This document shows, piece by piece, positions 1 to 7,190 of a DNA stretch of 7,601 nt. The notes below the pieces were generated by a model that saw nothing but the letters and a program-made list of their open reading frames with translations, was not told where the DNA came from and made no database searches. Both the position numbers and the translations under genes were made by a program. Positions within the stretch are counted from its first letter, which is position 1. The number at the start of each line of letters is the position of its first letter. Origin of the DNA: Desulfobacteraceae bacterium (GTDB taxonomy: Bacteria > Desulfobacterota > DSM-4660 > Desulfatiglandales > Desulfatiglandaceae); NCBI GenBank assembly GCA_030589225.1, contig JAUUWD010000067.1, positions 1 to 7,601 on the forward strand, in the 5' to 3' direction.

Positions 1-1257
1 TCAATCCCTAACCTGTCCTTGCCCATATACAATAAATTTTGTAGTGGTCAACTCCTCCAGTCCCATGGGACCAAAGGCGTGAAGTTTTGAGGTGTTGATC
101 CCGATTTCTGCACCAAGCCCTAACTGACTTCCGTCATTAAAGCGTGTGGAGGCATTGATTAGAACCACCGATGCGTCTACTTCAGCTAAGAAACGCTGGG
201 AGCGGTTATAATCATTCGTAATAATGGCTTCTGTGTGATTGGAGCCATATTGTTCAATGTGATCAAGAGCTTCATCCATATTGGAGACGATCTTGACCGC
301 AAGTATCAGGTCAAGAAATTCGGCGGGCCAGTCTGTCTCAACGGCAGGTTTGATTCCCGGGGACAATTCCAGTGTTCTGGGACAGCCTCTGATTTCCACA
401 TTAGCATCGCGGAAACGTTTCACCATGTCGGGGAGAAAATCGCTCGCAATGCCTTTATGAATGAGCATGGTTTCCATGGCATTGCAAACCCCCGGCCTTT
501 GAACCTTGGCATTAAAGCATATTTCCCTGGCCATTTGAAGGTCAGCGTACTCATCCACGTATACGTGACAGACACCCTTGTAATGTTTCAGTACAGGGAC
601 ACGGGAATGCCCTGTCACAAAACGGATCAGGCCCTCGCCTCCTCTCGGAATAATTGTGTCAATGTAGTCGTCAAGACCGATCAAAATCTTGACTGCCTCT
701 CTATCTGTGGTTGGAATAACCTGTATGGACTTTGGCGGGAGTCCGCTTTCCACCAGTGCTTGTTCTAACAGATCCGAAAGGATCAAGTTGGAATGAATGG
801 CCTCAGATCCTCCTTTAAGGATTACCGTGTTGCCGGATTTCAGGCACAGGGCGGCGGCGTCCACTGTCACGTTGGGACGTGATTCATAAATGAATCCAAT
901 AACACCGAGGGGTATCCGAACGCGTCCCACAAGCAATCCATTGGGCCGTTTCCACATTCCGGAAACTTCACCAACAGGGTCTGATAAGGAAGCCACTTCC
1001 CTCAGACCGTCTGCCATTCCCCTGATTACCTTGTAATCCATGGTTAATCGATCGATCATTGCGGCGGACAGGCCTGCCTTTCGTGCCTGCGTCAGGTCCT
1101 TTTCATTCTCTTTGATAATATTTGCCTGCAAATCAATGAGTTTGCCTGCCAATAACTCCAGAGTGGAATCCTTTTGTGCCCTTCCTACACGTCTCAATTG
1201 TCTCGATGCCGCTTTGGCCTCTTTGGCCATGTCCTCGATCATGCCCGCAAGTGACAT
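1..1257 (-). CDS. proA: Gamma-glutamyl phosphate reductase (glutamate-5-semialdehyde dehydrogenase)
   Basis: This enzyme carries out the second step of proline synthesis: NADPH-dependent reduction of L-glutamyl-5-phosphate to glutamate-5-semialdehyde in the cytosol. The 418-residue product has the usual family length. The catalytic cysteine is C258 in [11 protein letters not shown]. The ProA signature lies near residues 330-345 ([16 protein letters not shown]), and the ESRPNVT and [11 protein letters not shown] cofactor-side motifs lie at about 125-157. The C-terminal stretch [16 protein letters not shown] (372-387) is also typical. The ATG at 1257 is supported by AAGGAGA six bases upstream. 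The gene starts inside the end of proB with a 19-bp overlap, which suggests translational coupling. ProA and ProB are known to act together, channelling the unstable acyl phosphate. The stop codon occupies bases 1-3, so the next operon gene is outside the window. No defect is visible. Confidence 0.97.
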   Translation of the reverse strand: MSLAGMIEDMAKEAKAASRQLRRVGRAQKDSTLELLAGKLIDLQANIIKENEKDLTQARKAGLSAAMIDRLTMDYKVIRGMADGLREVASLSDPVGEVSGMWKRPNGLLVGRVRIPLGVIGFIYESRPNVTVDAAALCLKSGNTVILKGGSEAIHSNLILSDLLEQALVESGLPPKSIQVIPTTDREAVKILIGLDDYIDTIIPRGGEGLIRFVTGHSRVPVLKHYKGVCHVYVDEYADLQMAREICFNAKVQRPGVCNAMETMLIHKGIASDFLPDMVKRFRDANVEIRGCPRTLELSPGIKPAVETDWPAEFLDLILAVKIVSNMDEALDHIEQYGSNHTEAIITNDYNRSQRFLAEVDASVVLINASTRFNDGSQLGLGAEIGINTSKLHAFGPMGLEELTTTKFIVYGQGQVRD

Positions 1258-2432
1258 AACTCGTCTCCTTCTTTCATCTGCTCGGCGAGGACGAGGTTGT
1301 CCCTATGGATCACTTCATCATCGTTTTTAAAACCCAGTCTTGATTCTATCTCAGCCGTCTTGGCACCTATAATCTTATTGATATCACTCGAATGATAGTT
1401 AACCATGCCCACAGCTATCTCTTTTCCGGTTTCACTGATCAACAGCACGGAATTGCCAAGACTGAATCTACCTCTTACCTCCGTAATACCCGAGGGGAGG
1501 AGGCTCTTTCCGCGTTCCACAAGGGCTTTTTCTGCTCCCCGATCAATGACTATTTCCCCTTTTGGAGACTTGGTGAATGCGATCCAGTGCTTTCGACTGC
1601 AAAGGGTCATTTCCTGTGGCAGGAAGAGTGTCCCTTCTTCTTTTCCCGTAAATATTTGTTTTAAGATACGAGGCTTCAGCCCATTGGCTATAATGGTTGG
1701 GACACCGGCAAGGGCCACTTTCTCTGCAGCCTTGATTTTGCTCGCCATGCCGCCTCTGCCCAGAAAACCTGGAATTGAGCTGGCCGATCTTGTAACTTTT
1801 CGGTTAACCTTTTCCACGACCCTGATGAGTTTCGCATCTTTGTGGGTTCGTGGATCCTTATCAAAAAGACCATCGATATTGGTCAAATTGATTAGAAGAT
1901 CGGATTCACTCAGGTTCGTCACCATGGCACTCAGATTGTCATTATCACCGAATTTTATCTCATCTACGACCACAGTGTCATTTTCATTGATGATGGGAAT
2001 GATTTTCCACGAGAGCAGGGTGAAGAGGGTGTTGCGCGCATTTAAGTACCGGCGTCTGTGGGTGAGGTCATCACGGGTGGTCAGGATTTGTGCCACCTTT
2101 TGTCCGTGACGTCCGAAGGCCTCTTCATAAGCCATCATCAGGCTGCTCTGACCCACGGCAGCCACGGCCTGTTGTTGTGAGACTGACTGTGGCCTTTTGG
2201 AGAGTCCGATCTTTTTGAGGCCGGAGGCAATGGCACCCGAAGAAACCAGGATAATCTGGAGCCTCTTGTTCCTTAGCGCGCAAATATCCGTCGCCAGGTC
2301 TTCAATAACGGCCATGTTGAGGCCATTTTTGGCGGTCAGGACGCCACTGCCCACCTTAACCACAGCCCTTTTAACCGGTTTCAGCAGTTCTTTTCTCGAA
2401 ATGTTTTCCGCCTTTTTCTTTGGACCAGCCAT
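1239..2432 (-). CDS. proB: Glutamate 5-kinase with C-terminal PUA domain
   Basis: This enzyme phosphorylates L-glutamate with ATP to L-glutamyl-5-phosphate, the committed step of proline synthesis, which in this family is usually feedback-inhibited by proline. The 397-residue product has an amino-acid kinase domain at about 20-275: KVGSG (26-30), SSGAIASG (64-71), NEND (149-152), FGDNDNLSA (161-169) and [12 protein letters not shown] (225-236). A PUA-type domain follows at about 290-365. The tail [10 protein letters not shown] (373-382) is characteristic of two-domain ProB. A lysine-rich extension of about 20 residues precedes the kinase core. The ATG at 2432 lies 43 bases after the obgE stop. 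I see no clear Shine-Dalgarno sequence in front of it, so the start rests on homology and frame. The gene appears intact and belongs to the operon running from rplU. Confidence 0.97.
   Translation of the reverse strand: MAGPKKKAENISRKELLKPVKRAVVKVGSGVLTAKNGLNMAVIEDLATDICALRNKRLQIILVSSGAIASGLKKIGLSKRPQSVSQQQAVAAVGQSSLMMAYEEAFGRHGQKVAQILTTRDDLTHRRRYLNARNTLFTLLSWKIIPIINENDTVVVDEIKFGDNDNLSAMVTNLSESDLLINLTNIDGLFDKDPRTHKDAKLIRVVEKVNRKVTRSASSIPGFLGRGGMASKIKAAEKVALAGVPTIIANGLKPRILKQIFTGKEEGTLFLPQEMTLCSRKHWIAFTKSPKGEIVIDRGAEKALVERGKSLLPSGITEVRGRFSLGNSVLLISETGKEIAVGMVNYHSSDINKIIGAKTAEIESRLGFKNDDEVIHRDNLVLAEQMKEGDELCHLRA
1264..1270 (-). promoter_or_regulatory. Ribosome binding site of proA, inside proB
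   Basis: On the minus strand this reads AAGGAGA, six bases before the proA ATG at 1257. It lies within the last codons of proB. It fixes the proA start and shows that proA initiates on its own signal despite the 19-bp overlap. Confidence 0.8.
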
Positions 2433-2475
2433 TTGTCAAGCGTACTGTTTAGGTGTTCGATTACGGGGCCAGTCA

Positions 2476-3480
2476 TCAGTCCTCGACCCATTTTTCCGCG
2501 ATGAATTTCTTTAGTCCTTCAAGACCTTCACCAGTCAGCGCAGAAATGGGTAAGGACTCTATTCCCACCTTCTCCAGTGCCATTTGTAGCGTTTTTAAAT
2601 CTCTGCGATCGGGCCCATAGAGATCCATCTTATTAATTAGCACCATTTGAGGCTTTTCAACCAATGCAGGATTGTAGGCCTCCATCTCGTGTCTGAGCGC
2701 ATGAAAATCTTCCAAGATATCCTGATCGGGCTGGTACGTAATGTCTATAAGGTGTAACAAAAGCTTTGTGCGTTCAATATGCTTCAAAAAACGATGACCA
2801 AGACCACGGCCTGTGCTTGCTCCTTCAATTAATCCCGGTATGTCAGCAATAATTAGAGACCTTTCATGGTCAAGGGCCATGACACCCAGATTAGGGGTAA
2901 GGGTAGTGAAAGGGTAGCTGTCAATCTTGGGACGCGCCATGCTGAGGCGGGAAAGAAGTGTTGATTTGCCGGCATTAGGCAAACCGATTAGCCCAATGTC
3001 GGCCAGAAACTTCAGCGAGAGCTGTAGTCTTTTTTCCTGGCCGGGAAAGCCTGGATGGGCAATCCTTGGAGCCCTGTTAGTCGAAGTGGCGAAACGTTTA
3101 TTTCCTTTCCCTCCCTTTCCACCAGGAAGGAGGAGAAATTCCTGTTTGTCATGTATTAGATCTGCAAGTAACTCACCTGTATCAAGGTCTTCAATGACGG
3201 TTCCCAAAGGGACATCAATAAAAAGATCAGGACCGTTTTTGCCAAATTGGTTCTTTCCCCTTCCGGGTTTACCATCGGGGGCCTTAAAGTACTTACGTGA
3301 TTTGAAATCCGTTAAGGTATGGAGTCTCCTGCCCGCCCTTACTATTATGCTTCCGCCATCTCCACCGTCGCCGCCGTCCGGGCCGCCTTTGGGTATGAAT
3401 TTTTCCCTTCTAAAGCTGATGCAACCTTTTCCACCGTCTCCCGATATGGCCGTAATGACTGTTTCATCGAGAAAGTCCAT
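2476..3480 (-). CDS. obgE: Obg-family GTPase, ribosome assembly and stress factor
   Basis: This is a cytosolic GTPase that binds the 50S subunit in late assembly and links ribosome maturation to stress and cell-cycle control. From the ATG at 3480 the product is 334 residues, the usual length. The glycine-rich Obg fold is at about 1-157, including FRREKFIPKGGPDGGDGG (23-40) and PGGKGGKGNKRF (119-130). The G domain follows: G1 GLPNAGKS (166-173), switch I FTTLTPNLGV (191-200), G3 DIPG (213-216), G4 NKMD (283-286) and G5 SAL (313-315). A TTG four codons upstream (3492) is in frame. I prefer 3480 because homologues begin with M-x-F-x-D. No strong Shine-Dalgarno sequence precedes either start. A palindromic element separates this gene from rpmA, leaving only 28 bases of unique leader before the start codon. 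That could affect expression, but the gene itself looks intact. Confidence 0.96.
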   Translation of the reverse strand: MDFLDETVITAISGDGGKGCISFRREKFIPKGGPDGGDGGDGGSIIVRAGRRLHTLTDFKSRKYFKAPDGKPGRGKNQFGKNGPDLFIDVPLGTVIEDLDTGELLADLIHDKQEFLLLPGGKGGKGNKRFATSTNRAPRIAHPGFPGQEKRLQLSLKFLADIGLIGLPNAGKSTLLSRLSMARPKIDSYPFTTLTPNLGVMALDHERSLIIADIPGLIEGASTGRGLGHRFLKHIERTKLLLHLIDITYQPDQDILEDFHALRHEMEAYNPALVEKPQMVLINKMDLYGPDRRDLKTLQMALEKVGIESLPISALTGEGLEGLKKFIAEKWVED

Positions 3481-3508
3481 TTTAGATCTCAAGAGAAGCG
3501 GAGGTTCC

Positions 3509-3656
3509 TATGAGGCTGTCTGAGAATGAGATATTTTTTCCAAGATCAAGGAAGGCGAAAATTATAACCACAGGAATATATTGAAGTATTTCGAGGATTA
3601 TAATTTGAGCCTGACGCAGAGATTGGGGAAAATAGCCATTCTCGGACAGCCTCATA
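3509..3656 (+). repeat. Palindromic MITE-like element, copy 1 (rpmA-obgE spacer)
   Basis: This 148-bp element has terminal inverted repeats at 3509-3528 and 3637-3656 that match at 19 of 20 positions. Both ends carry TA (3509-3510 and 3655-3656), which suggests a TA target duplication. Complementarity continues inward, with TATTTTTTCC facing GGGGAAAATA and AAATTATAA facing TTATAATTT, so most of the element can fold into one long imperfect hairpin. The core is shared with copies at 4365-4506, 6342-6494 and 7191-7372, for example CCACAGGAAT, TTTCGAGGATTA and TTTGAGCCTGACG. No transposase is encoded. The element starts six bases after the rpmA stop and ends 28 bases before the obgE ATG, so it is inside the operon transcript. 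No U-run follows the hairpin in the minus-strand direction, so a simple intrinsic terminator is unlikely. Confidence 0.88.
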
Positions 3657-3662
3657 TTGCGT

Positions 3663-3917
3663 CTATGTAGCGTAAACACTAACCCTCTTTCGTTTCTTTC
3701 CGAAACGCTCGAAGGCAACAATCCCGTCAATTTTGGCAAAAATGGTATAGTCCTTTCCGAGGCCCACATTGTTTCCAGGGTGCAATTTGGTCCCTCTCTG
3801 ACGGACAAGGATGTTACCAGCCAGCACCTTTTGACCAGCAAACCTTTTTACACCTAATCTCTGACCGGCACTGTCTCTGCCGTTTCTGGAACTCCCACCT
3901 GCTTTTTTATGCGCCAT
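3663..3917 (-). CDS. rpmA: Large ribosomal subunit protein bL27
   Basis: This is a structural protein of the 50S subunit whose flexible N-terminus reaches toward the peptidyl-transferase centre. The 84-residue product has the full family length. It starts [16 protein letters not shown] and carries the bL27 signature region at 34-61, [15 protein letters not shown] followed by [13 protein letters not shown]. The N-terminus has the short form, without the cleaved leader seen in Firmicutes. The ATG at 3917 has GAGGGATG a few bases upstream. The gene lies 32 bases after rplU, the standard pairing. Its stop codon is followed after six bases by a palindromic element. Confidence 0.98.
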   Translation of the reverse strand: MAHKKAGGSSRNGRDSAGQRLGVKRFAGQKVLAGNILVRQRGTKLHPGNNVGLGKDYTIFAKIDGIVAFERFGKKRKRVSVYAT

Positions 3918-3949
3918 GTTTCATCCCTCATTTACAGCTCGTTTTCGGC

Positions 3950-4261
3950 TTATTCTTCAATATTTTCAATATTAACAAGCGTGAAATGCTGTCTATGCCC
4001 TTGTTTTCGGCGATATCCTTTTCTTCTTTTATACTTAAAAACAATGATCTTCCGATTCCTACCCTGACGAGTAATTCGGCCAATGACCTTTGAACTATCA
4101 AGATAAGGCTGACCCACCTTAACGTTTTCGCCGTCAGAGGTTAAGAGGACCTTGTCAAACGTGACGCTGTTGCCGACTTCCCCGTTGAGTTTTTCAAATT
4201 TTACTTGATCACCTGGGGCAACCCGGTACTGTTTTCCGCCAGTCATAATGACTGCATACAT
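3950..4261 (-). CDS. rplU: Large ribosomal subunit protein bL21
   Basis: This is a 50S ribosomal protein that binds 23S rRNA. The 103-residue product has the usual length. It begins MYAVIMTGGKQYRV and carries the family signature at about 73-95, with the basic run FKYKRRKGYRRKQGHRQ and then HFTLV. The ATG at 4261 has AAGGAG eight bases upstream (4270-4275). It is the first gene of the rplU-rpmA-obgE-proB-proA operon, directly behind a near-consensus promoter. The predicted leader is only about 27 nt, too short for an elaborate autoregulatory leader RNA. Confidence 0.98.
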   Translation of the reverse strand: MYAVIMTGGKQYRVAPGDQVKFEKLNGEVGNSVTFDKVLLTSDGENVKVGQPYLDSSKVIGRITRQGRNRKIIVFKYKRRKGYRRKQGHRQHFTLVNIENIEE

Positions 4262-4269
4262 GATTTTTA

Positions 4270-4275
4270 CTCCTT
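4270..4275 (-). promoter_or_regulatory. Ribosome binding site of rplU
   Basis: On the minus strand this reads AAGGAG with an eight-base spacer to the ATG at 4261. It is one of the clearest ribosome binding sites in the window and fixes the bL21 start. Confidence 0.85.
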
Positions 4276-4294
4276 CATAGAAAGTGAACTAGGA

Positions 4295-4323
4295 AATATA
4301 TTTAAATACATACTTTATGTCAA
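4295..4323 (-). promoter_or_regulatory. Sigma-70-type promoter of the rplU operon
   Basis: On the minus strand there is a perfect -35 box TTGACA (4318-4323), a 17-base spacer, and a -10 box TATATT (4295-4300). Transcription should start near 4288, giving a leader of about 27 nt that contains the rplU ribosome binding site. The spacer is AT-rich. No other comparably good promoter is visible before obgE, proB or proA, so this one probably serves all five genes. Confidence 0.85.
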
Positions 4324-4364
4324 GCCAAAAATATTTCTACCTGTGCGGCTAAATTTAATTCTTT

Positions 4365-4506
4365 GAGGCAGTTTCAAAATGTTCAATTTTGTTCAAGATC
4401 AAGGAAGGCGAAAATTTTAACCACAGGAATACATTGAGTATTTCGAGGATTAAAATTTGAGCCTGACGCAGATCTTGGGCAAAAGGGGACGTTTTGAAAT
4501 TGTCTC
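4365..4506 (+). repeat. Palindromic MITE-like element, copy 2 (upstream of the rplU promoter)
   Basis: This 142-bp member has the same orientation as copy 1. Its terminal arms (4365-4384 and 4487-4506) are inverted repeats matching at 16 of 20 positions. All four mismatches would be G-U type in a folded strand. The arm sequence GAGGCAGTTTCAAAATG differs clearly from copy 1, yet both arms changed together. The core is shared: CAAGATCAAGGAAGGCGAAAA, CCACAGGAAT, TTTCGAGGATTA and TTTGAGCCTGACGCAGA. An inner stem CAAGATC/GATCTTG is perfect here. No TA duplication is visible at the ends, so this copy may be older or its ends eroded. It lies between the kinase gene and the rplU promoter. Confidence 0.82.
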
Positions 4507-4702
4507 CTTTGATATTTTTGATTTTGTAGTGTGGGTTGAGAGGCCTTGATCTACAAGGAGCCGCAAAATTTTTTATTTCGTAACAGTTTAGCGCATTGAA
4601 AATAAGAAAGGAAGAGCTATGGAGTTCTTTTTCAGAGAGCCGCAATCTGCCGAAGGCGGGTGGTGAATTTTGGAACCAATCTGTTGTTAAATAGAATGAG
4701 GG

Positions 4703-5956
4703 CTATTTTTTTACCGTCAGGGGATTTTTCAGCCTTCTTCGGGCTTCCTGTATCGTATAGCGGGTAACGACAGGCATCTTTTCACCAGGCGTGTGTCCGA
4801 GGGAAATAGAGATGACATCTAAAAGCTCCGATTGTTCCACGGGTTTGAGCAGATATCCCGATATGCCCAACTCCTTACAACGCGCTGTATCACCTTTTTG
4901 CCCCACGGAAGTGAGTAAAATGATCTTCATATCCCTCCCACAGGGTTCGTCTTTCAGTTTTTTTGCCACCTCAAATCCATCCATTCCTGGCATTTGTAAG
5001 TCCAACAAGAGCAGTCGATAGGAATTTCCTGATTTGAACGCCTTTTTGGCCTTGATAATCGCCTCTTTTCCATTTACCGCCTCTGCAGGCACAAGACCGC
5101 GTGAACATATCATATTTTGAAAGACCAGGCGGTTGATTTCATTATCATCCACAATGAGGACTGTCAGGCCAGACAGATCTAAATCCATCAGGTGCAGCTT
5201 ATCTCCGATTTTTCCATGGCTTAGTGCAAGACGGGCAGTGAAGTGCAAGGTGCTGTCGTGTCCCATTTCACTCTCCAACCAAATGCGGCCGCCCATCATC
5301 TCCACCAGGTGTTTGGACAAACTCAAACCCAATACTTCGCTGCCATGGTCTTGGACGGGGAATCCATCCACCTGCGTAAAGCTCTTAAAAACGTCTGCCA
5401 TATGTTCTCGAGGAATTCCAGTCCCAATGCCCGATACCACAAAATGCAAAACAACTACGCCATTTTCTTTTTTTTCTCCTTTTAATCCTATAACCACTTT
5501 TCCTTCTTTTGTGAACCTGATGGCATTTTGCGTCAAATTGATGATGATCTGGAAAAGCCGGCCCGGGTCTCCCGTCAGAGCGGTTGGGACATCAGGTTCG
5601 ATATGCCAGTTCAATTCAAGTCCTGCTGCTTTTGCATCTACTGTCAACTCGTTAGCCGCATTTTCCAGGGCGTTGCGTATGTCAAAATCGATCTCTTCCA
5701 GTTCAAGCTGGCAGGCCTCAATATTGGATAAGTCCAGGATATCATTCAGAAAGGTTACCAATGAATCCGCAGACATCCTAACAGTTTCGAGATATTCACG
5801 CTGTTTTTTTGTGAGGCCTGTTCCAAGGGTGAGGTCTGTCATCTCTATGATGGAGTCCATGCGATTACGGATCACATGGTTTATATTGGTGAAAAACTTA
5901 CTGCTGGGCAGATCCGTTGATTGGGGCCTTACGGCTTTCTGATTGGTATGTATCAT
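4703..5956 (-). CDS. Hybrid histidine kinase-receiver protein with degraded kinase motifs
   Basis: This is a soluble signalling protein with no membrane segment. Numbered from the ATG at 5956 it has 417 residues. A HisKA dimerisation region lies at about 22-90, a HATPase region at 115-245 and a receiver at 264-385. The phospho-accepting histidine is present (H27), but the usual HEIRTP motif reads HVIRNR. The N box keeps N140 and N144 (NLTQNAIRFT). The G1 box reads SGIGTGIP, with glycine (G176) where the adenine-binding Asp is expected, and the G2 box (GSEVLGLSL) lacks a glycine. The receiver is complete: D270/D271, phospho-acceptor D319, T349 and K371. It ends shortly after VTRYTIQEARR (397-407), a linker that usually leads into a second receiver. 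An in-frame TTG at 5995 could extend the N-terminus by 13 residues. The gene follows the STAS-like gene by 48 bases and is probably co-transcribed. The family call is secure; kinase activity is doubtful. Confidence 0.88.
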   Translation of the reverse strand: MIHTNQKAVRPQSTDLPSSKFFTNINHVIRNRMDSIIEMTDLTLGTGLTKKQREYLETVRMSADSLVTFLNDILDLSNIEACQLELEEIDFDIRNALENAANELTVDAKAAGLELNWHIEPDVPTALTGDPGRLFQIIINLTQNAIRFTKEGKVVIGLKGEKKENGVVVLHFVVSGIGTGIPREHMADVFKSFTQVDGFPVQDHGSEVLGLSLSKHLVEMMGGRIWLESEMGHDSTLHFTARLALSHGKIGDKLHLMDLDLSGLTVLIVDDNEINRLVFQNMICSRGLVPAEAVNGKEAIIKAKKAFKSGNSYRLLLLDLQMPGMDGFEVAKKLKDEPCGRDMKIILLTSVGQKGDTARCKELGISGYLLKPVEQSELLDVISISLGHTPGEKMPVVTRYTIQEARRRLKNPLTVKK

Positions 5957-6004
5957 AGCTTGTTGACACCCTTCTTTGTGCTTTCTTAGTCTCAATGAGT
6001 AAAT

Positions 6005-6295
6005 CTAAGAAAATTCTTTTCCATTGGGGATTAACTTGCCCGAATTCTGACCGGTGAAGGCCACCAGGAAAGATCGTTTTTTTAGCATGTTAAGTTGATT
6101 ATGAAATACATCCCGCGGGAATGGATGGATATGGTTCAGACAACTGGTATGTATGAAGACCCTTGAAGCCCCACGGCAGTTCTTTTTTAAAGAGTTAAGT
6201 ACTTCGTATGCCGATGCCCTATCGAAATCACCTATTAATTTCAGGTGCAGATTGTCGCTGTTTTTATGAATAAGAATTTTAAAATCTGTTGCCAT
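6005..6295 (-). CDS. Small STAS-like protein, possible anti-sigma-antagonist-type regulator
   Basis: The 96-residue protein has no signal peptide or membrane segment. The first half, LHLKLIGDFDRASAYEVLNSL (residues 17-36, written without its last residue), resembles the opening strand, GxxD turn and helix of STAS domains. A second strand RVFIHTS (45-51) and a third FLVAFTG (76-82) fit the same alternating fold. The phospho-accepting DSSG-type motif of SpoIIAA is not present; HTSCLNH stands in its place, so regulation by serine phosphorylation is uncertain. Translation is well supported: AAGGAGA lies eight bases before the ATG. The gene sits just upstream of the kinase-receiver gene on the same strand and probably shares its transcript. 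This suggests a common signalling role, which is inference. An uncharacterised protein of similar fold is the main alternative. Confidence 0.72.
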   Translation of the reverse strand: MATDFKILIHKNSDNLHLKLIGDFDRASAYEVLNSLKKNCRGASRVFIHTSCLNHIHPFPRDVFHNQLNMLKKRSFLVAFTGQNSGKLIPNGKEFS

Positions 6296-6303
6296 TAATA
6301 TGT

Positions 6304-6310
6304 TCTCCTT
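6304..6310 (-). promoter_or_regulatory. Ribosome binding site of the STAS-like gene
   Basis: On the minus strand this reads AAGGAGA, eight bases upstream of the ATG at 6295. It is the strongest evidence that this small gene is translated. No convincing -35/-10 pair was found between this site and the repeat element that begins at 6342. Confidence 0.8.
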
Positions 6311-6341
6311 CTCGGATTGGATAGGCAGTGGTTGATGTAAT

Positions 6342-6494
6342 TAGTGCCCGACCGAAAACTGTTATTTTTCCTCCCGCTACCAGCGGGACGTCAGACTCAG
6401 ATTTTAATCCTCAAAATATTTAATATATTCTTGCGGTTAAAATCTTCGTCTTCCTTGACCTTGGAAAAAATTCCTAGTTTTCGTTAAGACACTA
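6342..6494 (-). repeat. Palindromic MITE-like element, copy 3 (reverse orientation)
   Basis: This 153-bp member is inverted relative to the other copies. Its arms (6341-6360 and 6476-6495) match at 16 of 20 positions, starting TTAGTG and ending CACTAA, with TA at both ends (6342-6343, 6493-6494). In the copy-1 orientation the core reads TTTTTTCCAAGGTCAAGGAAG, GATTTTAACCGCAAGAAT and TTTTGAGGATTAAAATC, clearly homologous but more diverged. It carries a perfect mini-hairpin, TCCCGCT and AGCGGGA around a three-base loop (6372-6388), that copies 1 and 2 lack. It lies just upstream of the STAS-like gene and may include or displace its promoter. Confidence 0.8.
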
Positions 6495-6569
6495 AATAGT
6501 AAAGGGAAGGGAATCTGCTATTAGAATTCACCTGTAGGTTTTTGGCTGTTAGTTGCACACCACAAATGT

Positions 6570-6740
6570 TCAGATGCAATCAATTTTTTTTACAATAAGA
6601 TGCCTGAATATTATGCGTTCATATATCCGGCACAGGGAAGCGGCCGGGGCCTTTGCCAAGCCCAATCCCCTCAGTCTGCAATAGATATGTAACGGATTCA
6701 TGTAATGTTTAATGACTTTTCCCATAAGAGCATTCAACAT
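6570..6740 (-). CDS. Possible small hypothetical protein of 56 residues
   Basis: I do not recognise this protein securely. The frame begins MLNALMGKVIKHYMNPLHIY and continues with a basic segment containing CRLRGLGLAKAPAASLCRIYE, then IIFRHLIVKKIDCI. It is rich in Arg, Lys and Leu and reads more like a real polypeptide than its surroundings, with no obvious low-complexity bias. Three in-frame ATGs (6740, 6725, 6701) are possible starts, but none has a Shine-Dalgarno sequence. The frame stays open upstream to 6998, where the translation looks less protein-like. It could be a real short gene, the 3' remnant of a longer one, or a chance frame. Confidence 0.33.
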   Translation of the reverse strand: MLNALMGKVIKHYMNPLHIYCRLRGLGLAKAPAASLCRIYERIIFRHLIVKKIDCI

Positions 6741-7065
6741 ATACTCAACCGGTGCTGCAGAAAGGCTGAGGTGATCATTAATTAACCAGACTGACGGTGT
6801 GCATGAGATATTATAAATCTTGATCATGCATTTTATTAACAATACGATCTCAAAAGCCTTGTTGACCGTTTTCGATATTGAAGTGATGCAAAACTCCTGC
6901 CATATGTTTCGGGTAGGATATCGTCTTGAATTCCCGGCATTTAGCACAAAATCGCTGAAATCCCTGTTCCAGAAGTGCCGAAAATTGTCAAAAACCATCA
7001 AAATGTGTCAAAAGAAACAACACTCTTGATGAGGGGTTTTACTGGTGGGATAGCGCCTCTTTCAC

Positions 7066-7095
7066 TTGACACCAAACCTCTTTTTCTTCTAAGCT
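7066..7095 (+). promoter_or_regulatory. Orphan promoter-like site pointing at repeat copy 4
   Basis: A perfect TTGACA (7066-7071) is followed after 18 bases by TAAGCT (7090-7095), a poor -10 box matching three of six consensus positions. No convincing gene follows; about 100 bases downstream lies repeat copy 4. It may be the promoter of a gene now lost, or coincidence. Confidence 0.3.
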
Positions 7096-7190
7096 GAATC
7101 TAATGAATGGGGGTGCTTATTTTGCTAACACTTTTCAGGAATGCCCGTGGTAGGTTGTCAGCAGTCAGTTGTATCTGTAATAAAAGGCAC

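Larger units (their letters stand above)
6496..7190. other. About 700 bases without a confident gene
   Basis: This stretch between repeat copies 3 and 4 is AT-rich. Open frames exist on both strands (minus 6570-6998, plus 6826-7029), but none has a recognisable domain or a ribosome binding site. The most protein-like segment is the minus-strand stretch 6570-6740, listed separately. A TTGACA box at 7066 points rightward into copy 4. The region could be gene debris left by element insertion. Confidence 0.5.

Noticed and set aside
1405..2109. Long plus-strand frame of 234 codons
   Set aside because: It lies fully antisense to proB, whose motifs are unmistakable; its composition is that of a shadow frame.
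3510..3584. Plus-strand 24-codon ORF beginning inside repeat copy 1, with GGAGG five bases upstream
   Set aside because: The ribosome binding site lies outside the element, the reading frame is not kept in the other copies, and the sequence is explained by the palindrome. It is most likely chance.
3509..3656. Repeat copy 1 as an intrinsic terminator after rpmA
   Set aside because: The hairpin is far longer than usual and no U-run follows it on the minus strand. obgE, proB and proA downstream have no visible promoter of their own.
3482..3841. Minus-strand 119-codon frame across rpmA and repeat copy 1
   Set aside because: It overlaps rpmA in another frame and translates the repeat. Similar peptides arise from copies 2 and 4 only because the DNA is shared, and stop codons and frames differ.
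4262..4290. Leader RNA or riboswitch upstream of rplU
   Set aside because: The predicted leader is only about 27 nt and contains little beyond the ribosome binding site.
4355..4645. Minus-strand 96-codon frame between the kinase gene and rplU
   Set aside because: It is mostly repeat copy 2 translated, without domain or ribosome binding site, and its similarity to the copy-1 frame is a by-product of the repeat.
5133..5942. Plus-strand frame of 269 codons
   Set aside because: It is antisense to the kinase-receiver gene, has no recognisable motif, and is rich in Ser and Pro as expected of a shadow frame.
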